From: Hansschlegelia quercus
Lineage (GTDB): Bacteria > Pseudomonadota > Alphaproteobacteria > Rhizobiales > Methylopilaceae
Direction of reading: 5' to 3'
Assembly (NCBI RefSeq): GCF_004310425.1
Contig: NZ_SIUB01000002.1
Location: forward strand, 248,001 to 312,000
Length of the DNA: 64,000 nucleotides
The notes below the pieces were generated by a model. That model was not told the DNA's origin and did not search any database. It saw only the letters and a program-made list of their open reading frames with translations. Shown one piece after another: positions 1 to 9,072 of the stretch. The number at the start of each line of letters is the position of its first letter. The first letter of the stretch is position 1. Made by a program: the position numbers and the translations under genes.

Positions 1-561
1 GCCGAATGGCGGGCGCGGCTCGACGACCATCTCGGCGCCTACACGGTCGAACCGATCGAGACGCGCGCTGGCCGCCTGATGGAGCGCGCCGACGCGCTCC
101 ACGGCGTCGGCCACCTTGCGCATCTGCTGCGCCTGCTCGCAGAGCGGGACCCGCACGAGGCGCTCTACGCAGCCGCCGAGATCGTCGCCGACCATCTGCA
201 CGATCCTGAAACGGCGCCCGCACTGATCGTGCGGCTGGAACTCGAAATCCTGTCCGAGCTCGGCTTCGGCCTCGATCTCTCGCAATGCGCGGCGACGGGC
301 GAGACCGAAGACCTGATCTACGTCTCGCCGAAGACGGGTAGGGCGGTCGGCCGTGAGGCGGGCGCGCCTTACGCGGAAAAACTGTTCGCTCTGCCGCCCT
401 TTCTCGTCGCGCGCGGCGCCAACGCCTCGCCGACTGCGGCCGACGTCGCCGCCGGTTTCGCGCTCACCGGCCACTTCCTCAACATGAGGGTGTGGGAGCC
501 ACGGGGCCTGAGGCCGCCGGACTCACGCGCGGCGTACCTCGCCACGACATCGCGTAAATAA
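1..561 (+). CDS. recO: DNA repair protein RecO, 3' part (5' end outside window)
   Basis: RecO helps RecR load RecA on SSB-coated single strands in the RecFOR recombination pathway. The reading frame is open from base 1, so the start and the N-terminal OB fold lie outside the window. What remains is 186 residues of the helical C-terminal domain, including the family pattern of a leucine-rich stretch (HLAHLLRLL) followed by a helix ending in ELEILSELGFGLDLSQCA. A section like VSPKTGRAVG is also typical of alphaproteobacterial RecO. The usual zinc-binding cysteine set of some RecO proteins is not evident: only one Cys is seen. It ends just before an abrupt drop in GC content. Recognition is by family resemblance and by position next to parC. 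Confidence 0.9.
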   Translation, partial: AEWRARLDDHLGAYTVEPIETRAGRLMERADALHGVGHLAHLLRLLAERDPHEALYAAAEIVADHLHDPETAPALIVRLELEILSELGFGLDLSQCAATGETEDLIYVSPKTGRAVGREAGAPYAEKLFALPPFLVARGANASPTAADVAAGFALTGHFLNMRVWEPRGLRPPDSRAAYLATTSRK

Positions 562-1794
562 TACGCCATCGGTACTCGACTCGCTCTACACGGGAAGCTC
601 TATGAGCAAGTTCTGGCTCTCCCGTAGAAATCGCCGCAATATGCCATTTAAGATCAGCGCAGGTTAGATCTTTTTGGTAGCTATCTCGCTGATTTAGATT
701 TTCATATCTGAATGCTAGATCGTTTTGCGGGGAAAAATGGCGATTATAGAGACTAGCCGGAGAGGAGTTTCGAGAGAGATCACCATAAACATCGTCGTTG
801 GCTTAGTCGTGGCGATAGTATCCGGCATCATTATATGGGCGGCGACACGAGAGGATGGATGGTTTAGTGGGAAGGAAAAACTAACATATAGAGCAAATTA
901 TATTGAGGGGTTTCAATCAATATCTAAACGATATGGTTTTTTGGAAGTCGTACTGAGGAATAGCGGACGAAAAACGTCTCCTACATCTAGAATATTTATA
1001 AAATTTTCAGACGGAACTACGATTATTGAACGAAAGGCAAATTTGTCGTCAGGGCTTCCTGTCACGGAGACTGATGACAAAAGCAAAGGAGCAGTCATAG
1101 ACTTTGTAGCCCCGATCTTAGCGGCGGGAGAAGAATTTACGACATCTATTCTGTTCGAAGGCGCGCAGTCTGTACGCCCCGAAATTGTGGTAAAGAACGA
1201 TAACGGATTAGCGGAGGAGAATAATTCAAAGGAAAATAAGTCAATATCTATGCTAACAATAGTTCCTATTGTTATGGCGCTGGTGTGCGTTATATTAACA
1301 TACATCTTTCTCGCGAATGTTGTCAGAAAAAAGCTTTTTGTTCAGCAATCTTTAAACAACACGGCTTTTCTTTTCTTACAAAAAAAGATGGTAAATGAAG
1401 CGGTTGACCTGCTCCGCAACGAACTTCTGAGGTCGGGTTTTTCGCAGTATGAGCTAGCAAACTACGCGCTTGCTCTTGGTTTGTCTGGTGACCATTCTTC
1501 TTCAGAAAGAATGTTTCAACTCGCCGAGTGGTGGGCGTTTAAGGGGCATGCTAAGGCCGTTGTGCTGTATAACAAAGCGACGCTGATGATAGCTCAAGGT
1601 AATGCTGAGGATGCGAGACCCCTCGTGACTGCAGCCTTGCGCATAAGTCGACGACCAATCTTAGAATACATGGAGATCAGCGACTACATGAAGGATGCAG
1701 GTTTCAAAGAAGCAGATTTCTGACCAAGCGAGATTGAAAGATGGTGCCGTAAGCGTCTTGCTGCGAATCGGCTCCCGGCCTAACCCTTCGCGAC
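562..1794. other. AT-rich insert between recO and parC
   Basis: From just after the recO stop to just before the parC start the base composition changes sharply to AT-rich, with many A/T runs, and returns to GC-rich at the parC start codon. It holds one gene (737-1723). The 175 bases before that gene contain an inverted repeat ACGGGA (590-595) with TCCCGT (620-625), which could form a hairpin behind recO, and a second inverted repeat ATCAGCG (653-659) with CGCTGAT (687-693). No integrase, transposase or tRNA is visible. recO and parC are commonly close neighbours in rhizobia-like genomes, so this reads as horizontally acquired DNA; that is inference from composition. Confidence 0.7.
737..1723 (+). 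CDS. orphan membrane protein with C-terminal TPR-like region
   Basis: Not recognised as a named family. The 328-residue product has a hydrophobic segment near residues 18-36 (after the motif SREITINIVVG) and a second near residues 170-195. They enclose an exterior domain of about 130 residues with a beta-rich look. The C-terminal 130 residues are helical with a repeat pattern resembling tetratricopeptide repeats (ELANYALALGLSG, then KAVVLYNKATLMIAQGNAEDA), so they may be a cytosolic protein-binding arm. The ATG at 737 is preferred because GCGGGGA lies just upstream; a TTG at 725 is in frame. Codon use is AT-rich and unlike all neighbours, suggesting transfer. Function unknown. Confidence 0.75.
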   Translation: MAIIETSRRGVSREITINIVVGLVVAIVSGIIIWAATREDGWFSGKEKLTYRANYIEGFQSISKRYGFLEVVLRNSGRKTSPTSRIFIKFSDGTTIIERKANLSSGLPVTETDDKSKGAVIDFVAPILAAGEEFTTSILFEGAQSVRPEIVVKNDNGLAEENNSKENKSISMLTIVPIVMALVCVILTYIFLANVVRKKLFVQQSLNNTAFLFLQKKMVNEAVDLLRNELLRSGFSQYELANYALALGLSGDHSSSERMFQLAEWWAFKGHAKAVVLYNKATLMIAQGNAEDARPLVTAALRISRRPILEYMEISDYMKDAGFKEADF

Positions 1795-4035
1795 ATGAAC
1801 GACCTCGCCCCGCCGCCGGAAGACGGTGTCCTTCCCGTCGAGCTCAGGGCGGCGCTGGAAGAGCGCTATCTCGCCTACGCGCTCTCGACGATCACGCAGC
1901 GCGCGCTGCCTGACGTGCGGGACGGGCTCAAGCCCGTGCATCGCCGCGTGCTGTGGGCGATGCGGGAGCTCAAGCTCGACCCCGGCGCGGCGTTCAAGAA
2001 ATGCGCCCGTGTGGTCGGCGACGTCATCGGCAAGTACCACCCGCACGGCGACCAGTCGGTCTACGACGCGCTCGTCAGGCTGGCGCAGGACTTCGCGCAG
2101 CGCTGGCCGTTGGTCGAGGGGCAGGGCAATTTCGGCAATGTCGACGGCGATAACGCCGCGGCGATGCGATACACTGAGGCGCGGCTGACCGAGGTTGCCC
2201 GCCTGCTGCTCGACGGGCTCGACGAGGACGCGGTCGACTTCCGCCCGACCTATGACGGCTCGGAAGAAGAGCCGATCGTGCTCCCCGGCGCCTTCCCGAA
2301 CCTGCTCGCGAACGGGTCCCAGGGCATCGCGGTCGGCATGGCGACCGCGATCCCGCCGCACAACGTTGCGGAACTGGTCGCCGCAGCAAAGGCGCTGCTC
2401 GCCGATCCCGCTATCGAACCCGACGCGCTGCTGGAGCACGTGCAGGGCCCTGACTTCCCGACCGGCGGCGTCGTCATCGACGGGCCGACGAGCATCGCCG
2501 ACGCCTACCGCACCGGCCGCGGCGCCTTCCGCACCCGCGCGCGCTGGGCGGTCGAGGACCTTGGCCGCGGGACATGGGTCGCAGTCGTCACTGAAATTCC
2601 GTGGCTCGTGCCGAAGAGCCGGCTGGTTGAGCGCATCGCGGAACTGATCAACGAGCGCAAGCTGCCGCTCGTCGTCGACGTGCGCGACGAGTCGACCGAG
2701 GACATCCGCCTCGTGCTGGAGCCGCGGGCGCGCAACGTCGACCCTGTGGTCATGATGGAATCGGTCTTCCGCCTGACCGAGCTCGAGACCCGCATCCCGC
2801 TCAACATGAACGTGCTGGCGCGCGGCACGACGCCCGTCGTCATGGGGCTGAAGGAGGCTCTGCGGCACTGGCTCGACCACCGCCGCGAGGTCATTCAGCG
2901 CCGCGCGCGGCACAGGCTCGACGCCATCGTCCGGCGGCTAGAGATTCTTGACGGACTGCTGATCGCCTATCTCAACATCGACGAGGTGATCCGCATCGTC
3001 CGCGCCGCCGACGATCCGAAGGCGGATCTGATCGCGGCCTTCGCGCTGACCGAGCTGCAGGCCGACTCCATCCTCAACATGAGGCTGCGTTCGCTCGCGA
3101 AGCTCGAGGAAATCGAGATCCGCCGCGAGCATGACAAGCTGTCCAAGGAGGGCGATGATCTCCGCGGCCTGCTCGGCTCTGAGGCTCGCCAGTGGCGGCG
3201 GGTGGACAAGGAGCTCGACGGCCTCGCGAAGAGCTTTGGGCCGGACACCGCGCTCGGCAAGCGCCGCACCACCTTCGCGACGGCGCCGGCTTCGACGGCC
3301 TCCGACATCGCCGACGCCTTCGTCGAGCGCGAACCGGTGACGGTCGTGGTCTCCGAGAAGGGCTGGATCCGCGCGCTGAAGGGCCACGTCGCCGACCTCT
3401 CGACGCTGACTTTCAAAGCCGACGACCGCTTGATGCTGTCGCTCAAGACCGAGACCACCGCCAAGCTCGTGGTGATCACGTCGAACGGCAAAGCCTACAC
3501 GGTCGACGCTTCCAAGCTGCCCGGCGGTCGCGGCGCAGGGGAGCCGGTGCGGCTGATGGTCGACATCGACGAGGGCGCGGAGATCGTCGACGTCTTCGTC
3601 CACCGCGCCGGCGCCAAGCGCCTCGTGGTGACGACCGCGTCGCGCGGTTTCATCGTCGCGGAAGACCAGTTGCTGACCTCGACCCGCAAGGGGCGGCAGG
3701 TCGTGAACCTCGACGGCGCGCGGGTGCTGAAGTTCACGGAGGCAGACGGCGACACGGTCGCGATCGTGGGACAGAACCGCAAGCTGCTGCTGTTCCCGCT
3801 CTCCCAGATCGCCGAGATGGCCCGCGGCGCCGGCGTGCGCCTGCAGCGCTACAAGGACGGCGAGGTCTCGGACGCCAAGGTGTTCTCGCTTAGCGAGGGG
3901 CTGAGCTTCACCACCAATGGCGGCGTGGCGCGGCGCGTGTTGGGCGACGAGCTCCGCGACTGGATCGGCAATCGCGCCGAAGCCGGCAGGCTGCCGCCGC
4001 ACGGCTTCCCGAAGTCTAATAAGTTGGGAATTTAA
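1795..4035 (+). CDS. parC: DNA topoisomerase IV subunit A
   Basis: Catalytic breakage-reunion subunit of topoisomerase IV, which decatenates daughter chromosomes with ParE. It has 746 residues, normal for the family. The N-terminal winged-helix domain carries HPHGD near residue 82 and the active tyrosine Y126 in AAMRYTEAR. The coiled-coil arm follows, and a C-terminal beta-pinwheel runs from about residue 495 on. At the quinolone-sensitive position equivalent to E. coli ParC Ser80 there is Gln (Q87), and Asp (D91) replaces Glu84. The last residues (SNKLGI) are encoded by AT-rich DNA that continues into the next intergenic stretch, so the extreme C terminus may have been rewritten by an insertion. 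The ATG follows the end of the AT-rich insert. Confidence 0.95.
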   Translation: MNDLAPPPEDGVLPVELRAALEERYLAYALSTITQRALPDVRDGLKPVHRRVLWAMRELKLDPGAAFKKCARVVGDVIGKYHPHGDQSVYDALVRLAQDFAQRWPLVEGQGNFGNVDGDNAAAMRYTEARLTEVARLLLDGLDEDAVDFRPTYDGSEEEPIVLPGAFPNLLANGSQGIAVGMATAIPPHNVAELVAAAKALLADPAIEPDALLEHVQGPDFPTGGVVIDGPTSIADAYRTGRGAFRTRARWAVEDLGRGTWVAVVTEIPWLVPKSRLVERIAELINERKLPLVVDVRDESTEDIRLVLEPRARNVDPVVMMESVFRLTELETRIPLNMNVLARGTTPVVMGLKEALRHWLDHRREVIQRRARHRLDAIVRRLEILDGLLIAYLNIDEVIRIVRAADDPKADLIAAFALTELQADSILNMRLRSLAKLEEIEIRREHDKLSKEGDDLRGLLGSEARQWRRVDKELDGLAKSFGPDTALGKRRTTFATAPASTASDIADAFVEREPVTVVVSEKGWIRALKGHVADLSTLTFKADDRLMLSLKTETTAKLVVITSNGKAYTVDASKLPGGRGAGEPVRLMVDIDEGAEIVDVFVHRAGAKRLVVTTASRGFIVAEDQLLTSTRKGRQVVNLDGARVLKFTEADGDTVAIVGQNRKLLLFPLSQIAEMARGAGVRLQRYKDGEVSDAKVFSLSEGLSFTTNGGVARRVLGDELRDWIGNRAEAGRLPPHGFPKSNKLGI

Positions 4036-4074
4036 TTATTCGGCTAATCCCAGACTACGCGGGCGCCAAACCTT

Positions 4075-4704
4075 CTATCCGCAATGAATATCAAGAGACA
4101 GCCTCGGCTCGTTTTCCTGATCCGGAGCAACAAATCGTATTTCACTTCCCCGTCCGCTTGATCTAACCAAACCAAAGCGACCTAAGTATTTCAATTCAGA
4201 ATAGTACCGAGAAACAGGCGGCGTCGCCGGTATTGCGCCGCTCCGTTGATCTCTTTCCACATATCGGAATAAATGGGTGAAGCCGGGGTCAATCTTATCC
4301 CTGTCAATTATTGCAGACTGCGCCAACCGCTTACCGAGTTCACTGTGCTGCGGGATGTCCGCAGGATCGCAGGAGGACTTCATCGCGCCAGACGAACGAT
4401 CAAGCACAAATAGCCGATAGACGGTGCCGAAGTAATAAGTGTTTTTTTCTTTTGACCGGTATACGGAGAGGCCAGAATTATAAGGTCTTTTCCAAATCGA
4501 AAGCCATTCGCTGGACGGACCAAAAAGATAGCCGTCGCCCGTCAGGCGAAATTTCTCATCCGTTCCCAATCCCCAAGAGATGGCGAACGAGAGGCTGAGA
4601 CCGTTGTTCTCAAGGCGGACGGACTTGGAGCGTGTCATCAGAAGGCCCCACGCGACATAGCTTGCTACAACGACGGCAAGACTCGTCAAAACGAGGCGTC
4701 GCAT
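4075..4704 (-). CDS. orphan single-pass membrane or exported protein
   Basis: Not recognised. The 209-residue product starts with a short basic stretch and one hydrophobic segment (residues about 4-22, LVLTSLAVVVASYVAWGLL), giving an N-terminal anchor or uncleaved signal. The remaining 185 residues are polar and rich in beta-type sequence, with two cysteines (SSCDP and the near-terminal HCG) that could pair outside the cytoplasm. The chosen ATG is 8 bases downstream of the bpt stop, and the GAAGGAGAG before it overlaps that stop, so translation is probably coupled to bpt. Composition is less GC-rich than the neighbours. It lies convergent to parC with 39 bases between stops. Confidence 0.7.
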   Translation of the reverse strand: MRRLVLTSLAVVVASYVAWGLLMTRSKSVRLENNGLSLSFAISWGLGTDEKFRLTGDGYLFGPSSEWLSIWKRPYNSGLSVYRSKEKNTYYFGTVYRLFVLDRSSGAMKSSCDPADIPQHSELGKRLAQSAIIDRDKIDPGFTHLFRYVERDQRSGAIPATPPVSRYYSELKYLGRFGLVRSSGRGSEIRFVAPDQENEPRLSLDIHCG

Positions 4705-4712
4705 GTGCGGTA

Positions 4713-5465
4713 TTACTCTCCTTCGCGCAACTGCCACCCCGTCGGCGCCAAGAACTCCTGCGGCCGGAAGCGGCGCTTGTAGTGCATCTTGGGCGATCCC
4801 TCGACCCAGTAGCCGAGGTAGAGATACGGCAGCCCCAGTTTCTTGGCGCGCGCGACGTGGTCGAGGATCACATGGGTGCCGAGCCCGCGATCGCGCTGCT
4901 CGGGGTCGTAGAACGAATAGACCAGCGACAGTCCGTCGGAGAGCCGGTCGACCAGCGCGACCGCGAGCAGCGGCCCGGCGCCGCGGCCGTTGATCGCGGT
5001 GTCCGGCCCGCGCCGGCGATACTCGACAAGGCCGGTTCGGACATGGCTGTCCTCGACCATCGTGGCGTAGTCGAGCACGGTCATGTCGACCATGCCGCCG
5101 TCGGAATGACGGTGGTCGAGATAGGCGCGGAACAGCGAATATTGCTCGGAGGTCGGGGCGAGGCCGATCTCGGCGCCGACGAGGTCGCGGTTCTGCGCGC
5201 GGTTGCGGCGGAAGGCCTTCGTCCAGACGAAGTCGTCGACGCAGACGCGCACCGAAACGCAGGCGCGGCAGCCCTCGCAGGCCGGGCGATAGGCGATGGT
5301 CTGGCTGCGCCGGAAGCCGCCATGCGTCAGCAGATCGTTGAGCGGGGCCGCCTGCTCGCCGACGAGATGGGTAAAGACCTTCCGCTCGAACTGCCCCTTC
5401 AGATAGGGGCAGGGCGAAGGGGCGGTCAGGTAGAACTGAGGCGTATCACGCGAATGAGCGGTCAA
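4713..5465 (-). CDS. bpt: aspartate/glutamate leucyltransferase (Bpt, ATE family)
   Basis: This aminoacyl-tRNA-protein transferase adds leucine to proteins with N-terminal Asp or Glu, marking them for ClpS/ClpAP breakdown in the bacterial N-end rule. The 250 residues match the family throughout. The N-terminal cysteine region ([13 protein letters not shown]) aligns with the ATE N-terminal domain, and the C-terminal acyltransferase-like half contains the family segments [14 protein letters not shown] and [15 protein letters not shown]. The start is a TTG at 5463-5465, chosen because [20 protein letters not shown] follows immediately, as expected for these proteins. Bpt rather than eukaryotic-type arginyl transfer is inferred from its bacterial type. 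Confidence 0.93.
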   Translation of the reverse strand: MTAHSRDTPQFYLTAPSPCPYLKGQFERKVFTHLVGEQAAPLNDLLTHGGFRRSQTIAYRPACEGCRACVSVRVCVDDFVWTKAFRRNRAQNRDLVGAEIGLAPTSEQYSLFRAYLDHRHSDGGMVDMTVLDYATMVEDSHVRTGLVEYRRRGPDTAINGRGAGPLLAVALVDRLSDGLSLVYSFYDPEQRDRGLGTHVILDHVARAKKLGLPYLYLGYWVEGSPKMHYKRRFRPQEFLAPTGWQLREGE

Positions 5466-5478
5466 GTCTCGTCAACCT

Positions 5479-5518
5479 CGCGGACGCGCCGCGCTCCCGC
5501 TGGAGCGGCGTGTCCGCG
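5479..5518. other. large intergenic hairpin before bpt
   Basis: A 14-base-pair inverted repeat (5479-5492 with 5505-5518, one G-U wobble) closes a 12-base loop between the RDD gene and bpt. No T tract follows on either strand, so it is not a classical intrinsic terminator. It sits 14 bases upstream of the TTG start of bpt and could act as an attenuator, an mRNA processing site or a weak transcription stop for the upstream gene. Confidence 0.55.
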
Positions 5519-5575
5519 ATCAGGATAACAGCGGCTCTGCGGTCCGGCCAAGCGGCTTGATGGGCTCGGCCTCGT

Positions 5576-6076
5576 TCAGCGCCGACCCTCGAGCGTCCCG
5601 CGATCCACAAACAGCACGCCGAGCGCGAGGTCGTGCAGCAGCTGTTTGCGGCGCGTGAACAGGCCGAAGATGAGGATCAGCGGCGTCAGGAACGAAATCG
5701 AGAGATAGAGCAGTACGACATGGGCGGCTGCGATCGCGAAGCCCGGCCGTTCGCCGCTCCAGGCGCGGGCGGTCAAGCCCGTCAACCGCATGCCCCAGGT
5801 CGCGGCCCGATCTCCGCCAAGCGTCGCGCCGGAATAGAGAATCGCGACCGCAGGGAACACGCCGCCAAACAGCAGCCAGGCGAGGCCGAACGTCAGGAAG
5901 CCCAGCATCACGATGAATACGCTGGCGATGGCCGTCAGCGTCAGCACCACGCAGAAGTCCACGCAGAACGCCAGCACGCGCCGGCCAAGCACGCCATCGT
6001 AGAGCCGTGGCTCGTTGAGCGGGTCGACCAGCGATCCGGACGAGATCGCGGCGGGATAAAGCGGGGAAGCGGTCAT
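5576..6076 (-). CDS. RDD family integral membrane protein
   Basis: The 166-residue protein has the RDD domain layout: an N-terminal segment ending in a motif with Arg-Asp-type charge (LYDGVLGRRVLAFCVDF), then hydrophobic stretches at about residues 32-55 and 58-80, and a last pair near residues 115-150. The function of RDD proteins is mostly unknown; some act in ion transport. The ATG at 6074-6076 is chosen because sequence upstream in the same frame is low-complexity and arginine/glutamate-rich in a way typical of antisense translation of the divergent GST gene. In related genomes an RDD gene commonly precedes bpt and parC, and the same order is seen here. Confidence 0.85.
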   Translation of the reverse strand: MTASPLYPAAISSGSLVDPLNEPRLYDGVLGRRVLAFCVDFCVVLTLTAIASVFIVMLGFLTFGLAWLLFGGVFPAVAILYSGATLGGDRAATWGMRLTGLTARAWSGERPGFAIAAAHVVLLYLSISFLTPLILIFGLFTRRKQLLHDLALGVLFVDRGTLEGRR

Positions 6077-6229
6077 CGTCGCGTCGGGCTCCGAAGGGGT
6101 CTGCGCGTAACTGCGGCGCTCGCATAGCAAGAAAATGGTGACCGCCCTGACGCCGCGCAAGCGGGCGCTCGTCAGGCCAAGCCTGGCATGCCAGACTTCC
6201 GCCAAACCAAAAACGACGAAGGAACGCCC

Positions 6230-6907
6230 ATGACAGCTCGCATCCATGATCTCACGTTGGCCGACGGGCGTCGGCTCAGTCCATGGTGCTGGGCGGCGAA
6301 GCTCGCGCTTGCGCATAAGGACGTGGCGTTCGAGACGATCCCGACCCGCTTCATCGACATCCCGAAGATCGAGGGCGGCTTCAAGACCGTGCCGGTGGTC
6401 GATCTCGGCGAGGCGACGGTTGGCGACTCGTTCGAGCTCGCGCTGAAACTGGAGACTGACTACCCCGATCGCCCGCCGCTCTTCGCGGGCGAGGGCGGCG
6501 TCGCGCTGTCGCGCTTCGTGCAGGCCCAGGCGTCCTTCCTGCTCGGCAAGATGTCGCGCGCGATGGTGCTCGCGATCCATGACGGGCTCGACGAGGAGAC
6601 GCAGGGCTACTTCCGGACGTCGCGGGAGAAGATGTTCAAAGCGACGCTCGAGGAGGTCGCGGCGGAGCCCGAGAAGAACATCGCGGCGGTCAAGGACGCG
6701 CTGACGCCGATCCGCATACTTCTTCGCTCGCAGCCTTTTCTCGGAGGCGAGACGCCGCTCTTCGCCGACCTCATGGTCGCCGGTCTCTTCCAGTGGGCCC
6801 GTGTCGTCGGCGCGGTGGATTATCTCGCGGGCGAAGATCGGCTGGCGGAGTGGTTCGCCAGGCTGGAGGCGCGCTACGGCGAGACGCTGGCGCGCACGAA
6901 CGGCTGA
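6230..6907 (+). CDS. glutathione S-transferase, beta-etherase (LigE)-like
   Basis: Soluble glutathione-dependent enzyme of 225 residues. The thioredoxin-fold N terminus shows DLTLADGRRLSPWCWAAKLAL, with Ser/Cys in the place of the catalytic residue. VPVV with the cis-proline comes next, then DSFELALKLETDYPD, the position where the glutathione glutamyl group is bound. The opening and the D-S-x-x-I/L-A pattern resemble the LigE-type beta-etherase GST group. The substrate cannot be told from sequence. The ATG at 6230 has GAAGGA just upstream. The gene is divergent from the RDD gene with a 153-base shared upstream region, and convergent with the DinB gene. Confidence 0.85.
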   Translation: MTARIHDLTLADGRRLSPWCWAAKLALAHKDVAFETIPTRFIDIPKIEGGFKTVPVVDLGEATVGDSFELALKLETDYPDRPPLFAGEGGVALSRFVQAQASFLLGKMSRAMVLAIHDGLDEETQGYFRTSREKMFKATLEEVAAEPEKNIAAVKDALTPIRILLRSQPFLGGETPLFADLMVAGLFQWARVVGAVDYLAGEDRLAEWFARLEARYGETLARTNG

Positions 6908-6933
6908 CGCGTCGTCACGGTTCGCCGCTCGTC

Positions 6934-7446
6934 TCAGGTCGTCAGACCCGCTTCGCGCTGATAGTTGACGAGGTCGAGCGATGGCGCGGCGTCACGGCCG
7001 CCGAAACGCGTCAGCATCGCGTGCGCCTGCCCGCGGTGATGCGTGTGGTGGTTGAACATGTGGGCGAGCGCGGAGCCGAGCGGCTGCTCGATGATGTCGG
7101 GCGCCGCCATCCTGGCGTAGCGGAGCGGACCGGCGAGCCGTTCGGTCGTCAGTCGGGCGACCCAGTCGGAGATGCGGCGGTCCTCTGCGGCGCGCGCTTC
7201 GGACAAGGACAGGACGTCGTCGTGCAGGATGGCGTCGAGCCTGTCGGGCGCGTCACCCTCGCCGGTGAAGCGCCGCATCCAGATGCGATCGGTCACGAGC
7301 AGGTGGTTCAAGGTTCCGCACAGCGAGCCGAAGAAGGCGCCGGCGTCGGCGTGGAATGTCCCGCCTGGCGCGGCCAGGACAGCCGCGTAGATTCTTTCGT
7401 TCGCCCAGGCGTTGTAGCCGGCGAGCATGACCCAGTGATCGTGCAT
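6934..7446 (-). CDS. DinB family protein, putative metal-dependent enzyme
   Basis: DinB/YfiT-like four-helix bundle protein of 170 residues. The three metal-binding histidines of the family are visible: one in GTLNHLLVTDRIW and the pair in MFNHHTHHRGQAHAML. The opening HWVMLAGYNAWANERIY is the usual first helix. Members include maleylpyruvate isomerase, mycothiol or bacillithiol transferases and uncharacterised damage-inducible proteins, so the reaction is not assigned. The ATG at 7444-7446 is used, since in-frame sequence upstream is arginine-rich and not family-like. Upstream is a 260-base divergent region shared with ndk in which I see no further gene. Confidence 0.88.
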   Translation of the reverse strand: MHDHWVMLAGYNAWANERIYAAVLAAPGGTFHADAGAFFGSLCGTLNHLLVTDRIWMRRFTGEGDAPDRLDAILHDDVLSLSEARAAEDRRISDWVARLTTERLAGPLRYARMAAPDIIEQPLGSALAHMFNHHTHHRGQAHAMLTRFGGRDAAPSLDLVNYQREAGLTT

Positions 7447-7706
7447 CGATGCGTCTCCGCGACCTGCATCGCCGCGCCGCGACGAAGGGTCAAGCCGACT
7501 GCGCGGAAAACGAAACCGCGGGCCGAAGTCGGTCGTCTCCCGCGCAAGCGGAAGGCTGAGGCGCAAGCGCGGACAAGCCGAAGTCGCCGCCGCTTTGACC
7601 TCGCAAGGCCGCACGTTATAAGCCGCGCGCCTCTACCCATTACCCATTGCTTCGCCCGCGTCGTCGAGACGGCGCGCCGCGCACCTCAAACAACAAGGCG
7701 TCATCC

Positions 7707-8129
<423 letters not shown>

Positions 8130-8160
8130 TCCGGCCGCTCTCGCGCTCTAGTTCATGATC

Positions 8161-8193
8161 GCCGGCCGACGCGGGAAGTCCGCGCCGGCCGGC
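8161..8193. other. strong GC hairpin between ndk and terC
   Basis: Near-perfect inverted repeat: 8161-8168 pairs with 8186-8193, there is one A-C mismatch, then 8170-8174 pairs with 8180-8184 around a 5-base loop (GAAGT). It lies 22 bases before the terC start, just ahead of the GGGAGGAAGG ribosome-binding site. A run of only three T follows (8201-8203), so it could end ndk transcription inefficiently or act in the terC leader. I see none of the conserved sequence of the yybP-ykoY manganese riboswitch. Confidence 0.65.
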
Positions 8194-8215
8194 GCTGCGT
8201 TTCCGGGAGGAAGGC

Positions 8216-8983
8216 ATGGAATTCACTTTCGCGTTCGACCAGCCGACTTTCTGGATTTCGCTGCTTCAGATCATCTGGATCGATCTGCTGCTCTCGGGCG
8301 ACAATGCGGTCGTCATCGCGCTCGCCTGCCGCAAACTCCCGGCCGATCAGCGCAAGCTCGGCATCCTGCTGGGCGCCGGCGCCGCAGTCGTCCTGCGCAT
8401 CATCTTCGCCTTCTTCATCACCTTCCTGCTCGGCGTGCCCTTCCTGAAGGTCGCGGGCGGCCTGCTGCTGTTCTGGATCGCGATCAAGCTCGCGACCGAC
8501 GAGCACGAGGACCACGCCGACGTTGAGGCGAGCTCCAACCTCTGGGGCGCGGTCCGCACGATCGCGATCGCCGACGCCGTGATGAGCCTCGACAACGTGG
8601 TCGCGATCGCCGCCGCCGCGAAGGGTCACCCCGAGCTCTTCATCTTCGGCCTGCTGCTCACGATTCCGCTGATCGTGGCGGGCTCCACGGTGCTCAGCGC
8701 GATCTTGCAGAAATTCCCGATCCTGGTGTGGTTCGGCGCGGCGCTGCTCGGCTGGATCGCGGGCGAGATGATCCTCGGCGACGTGATCGTGACCAACTGG
8801 CTGCAGGGTTACGACCCCGGGCTGGTCGTTCCCGACCTTGAGCATGGCGGAGCAGCGACCGCTGTCAAGTGGCTGCACTACCTTGCGGCCGCCGCAGGCG
8901 CGATCTTCGTGGTCGCCCTCGGCTACGTCATCAAGCGCCGGCGGCACACGACCGCGGAAGGCACGATCAAGGACGCTTCATAA
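8216..8983 (+). CDS. TerC family integral membrane protein (YjbE type)
   Basis: The 255-residue inner-membrane protein has seven or so hydrophobic segments. It carries the two TerC signatures with Asp-Asn in membrane: LLSGDNAVVIAL near residue 26 and MSLDNVVAIAAAAKGH near residue 122. An acidic His-rich loop (DEHEDHADVE, about residue 95-104) lies between them and may bind metal. TerC proteins are linked to tellurite resistance and to manganese export and metalation of secreted proteins; the role here is inferred. A strong Shine-Dalgarno (GGGAGGAAGG) precedes the ATG, and an intrinsic terminator follows the gene. Confidence 0.9.
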   Translation: MEFTFAFDQPTFWISLLQIIWIDLLLSGDNAVVIALACRKLPADQRKLGILLGAGAAVVLRIIFAFFITFLLGVPFLKVAGGLLLFWIAIKLATDEHEDHADVEASSNLWGAVRTIAIADAVMSLDNVVAIAAAAKGHPELFIFGLLLTIPLIVAGSTVLSAILQKFPILVWFGAALLGWIAGEMILGDVIVTNWLQGYDPGLVVPDLEHGGAATAVKWLHYLAAAAGAIFVVALGYVIKRRRHTTAEGTIKDAS

Positions 8984-9014
8984 GGCTCGGGATGGGCGAA
9001 ACGTCCATCCATGA

Positions 9015-9046
9015 AAAACGGCCGGCGAGTGATCGCCGGTCGTTTT
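9015..9046. terminator. bidirectional intrinsic terminator, terC/purN
   Basis: An A4 run and the stem CGGCCGGCGA pair through a GTGA loop with TCGCCGGTCG followed by T4, C, T3. The dyad works for either strand (A-rich on one side, T-rich on the other) and lies between the convergent terC and purN stops. Confidence 0.9.
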
Positions 9047-9072
9047 CTTTAAGCCGCCGGCTGAGCCGCGGG

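Noticed and set aside
562-1794. Prophage remnant or defence island
   Set aside because: No integrase, phage structural gene, nuclease or known defence domain. Only one gene with no assigned function.
8130-8215. yybP-ykoY manganese riboswitch ahead of terC
   Set aside because: The region is short and shows only a simple hairpin. The conserved internal-loop sequences of that riboswitch are not seen.
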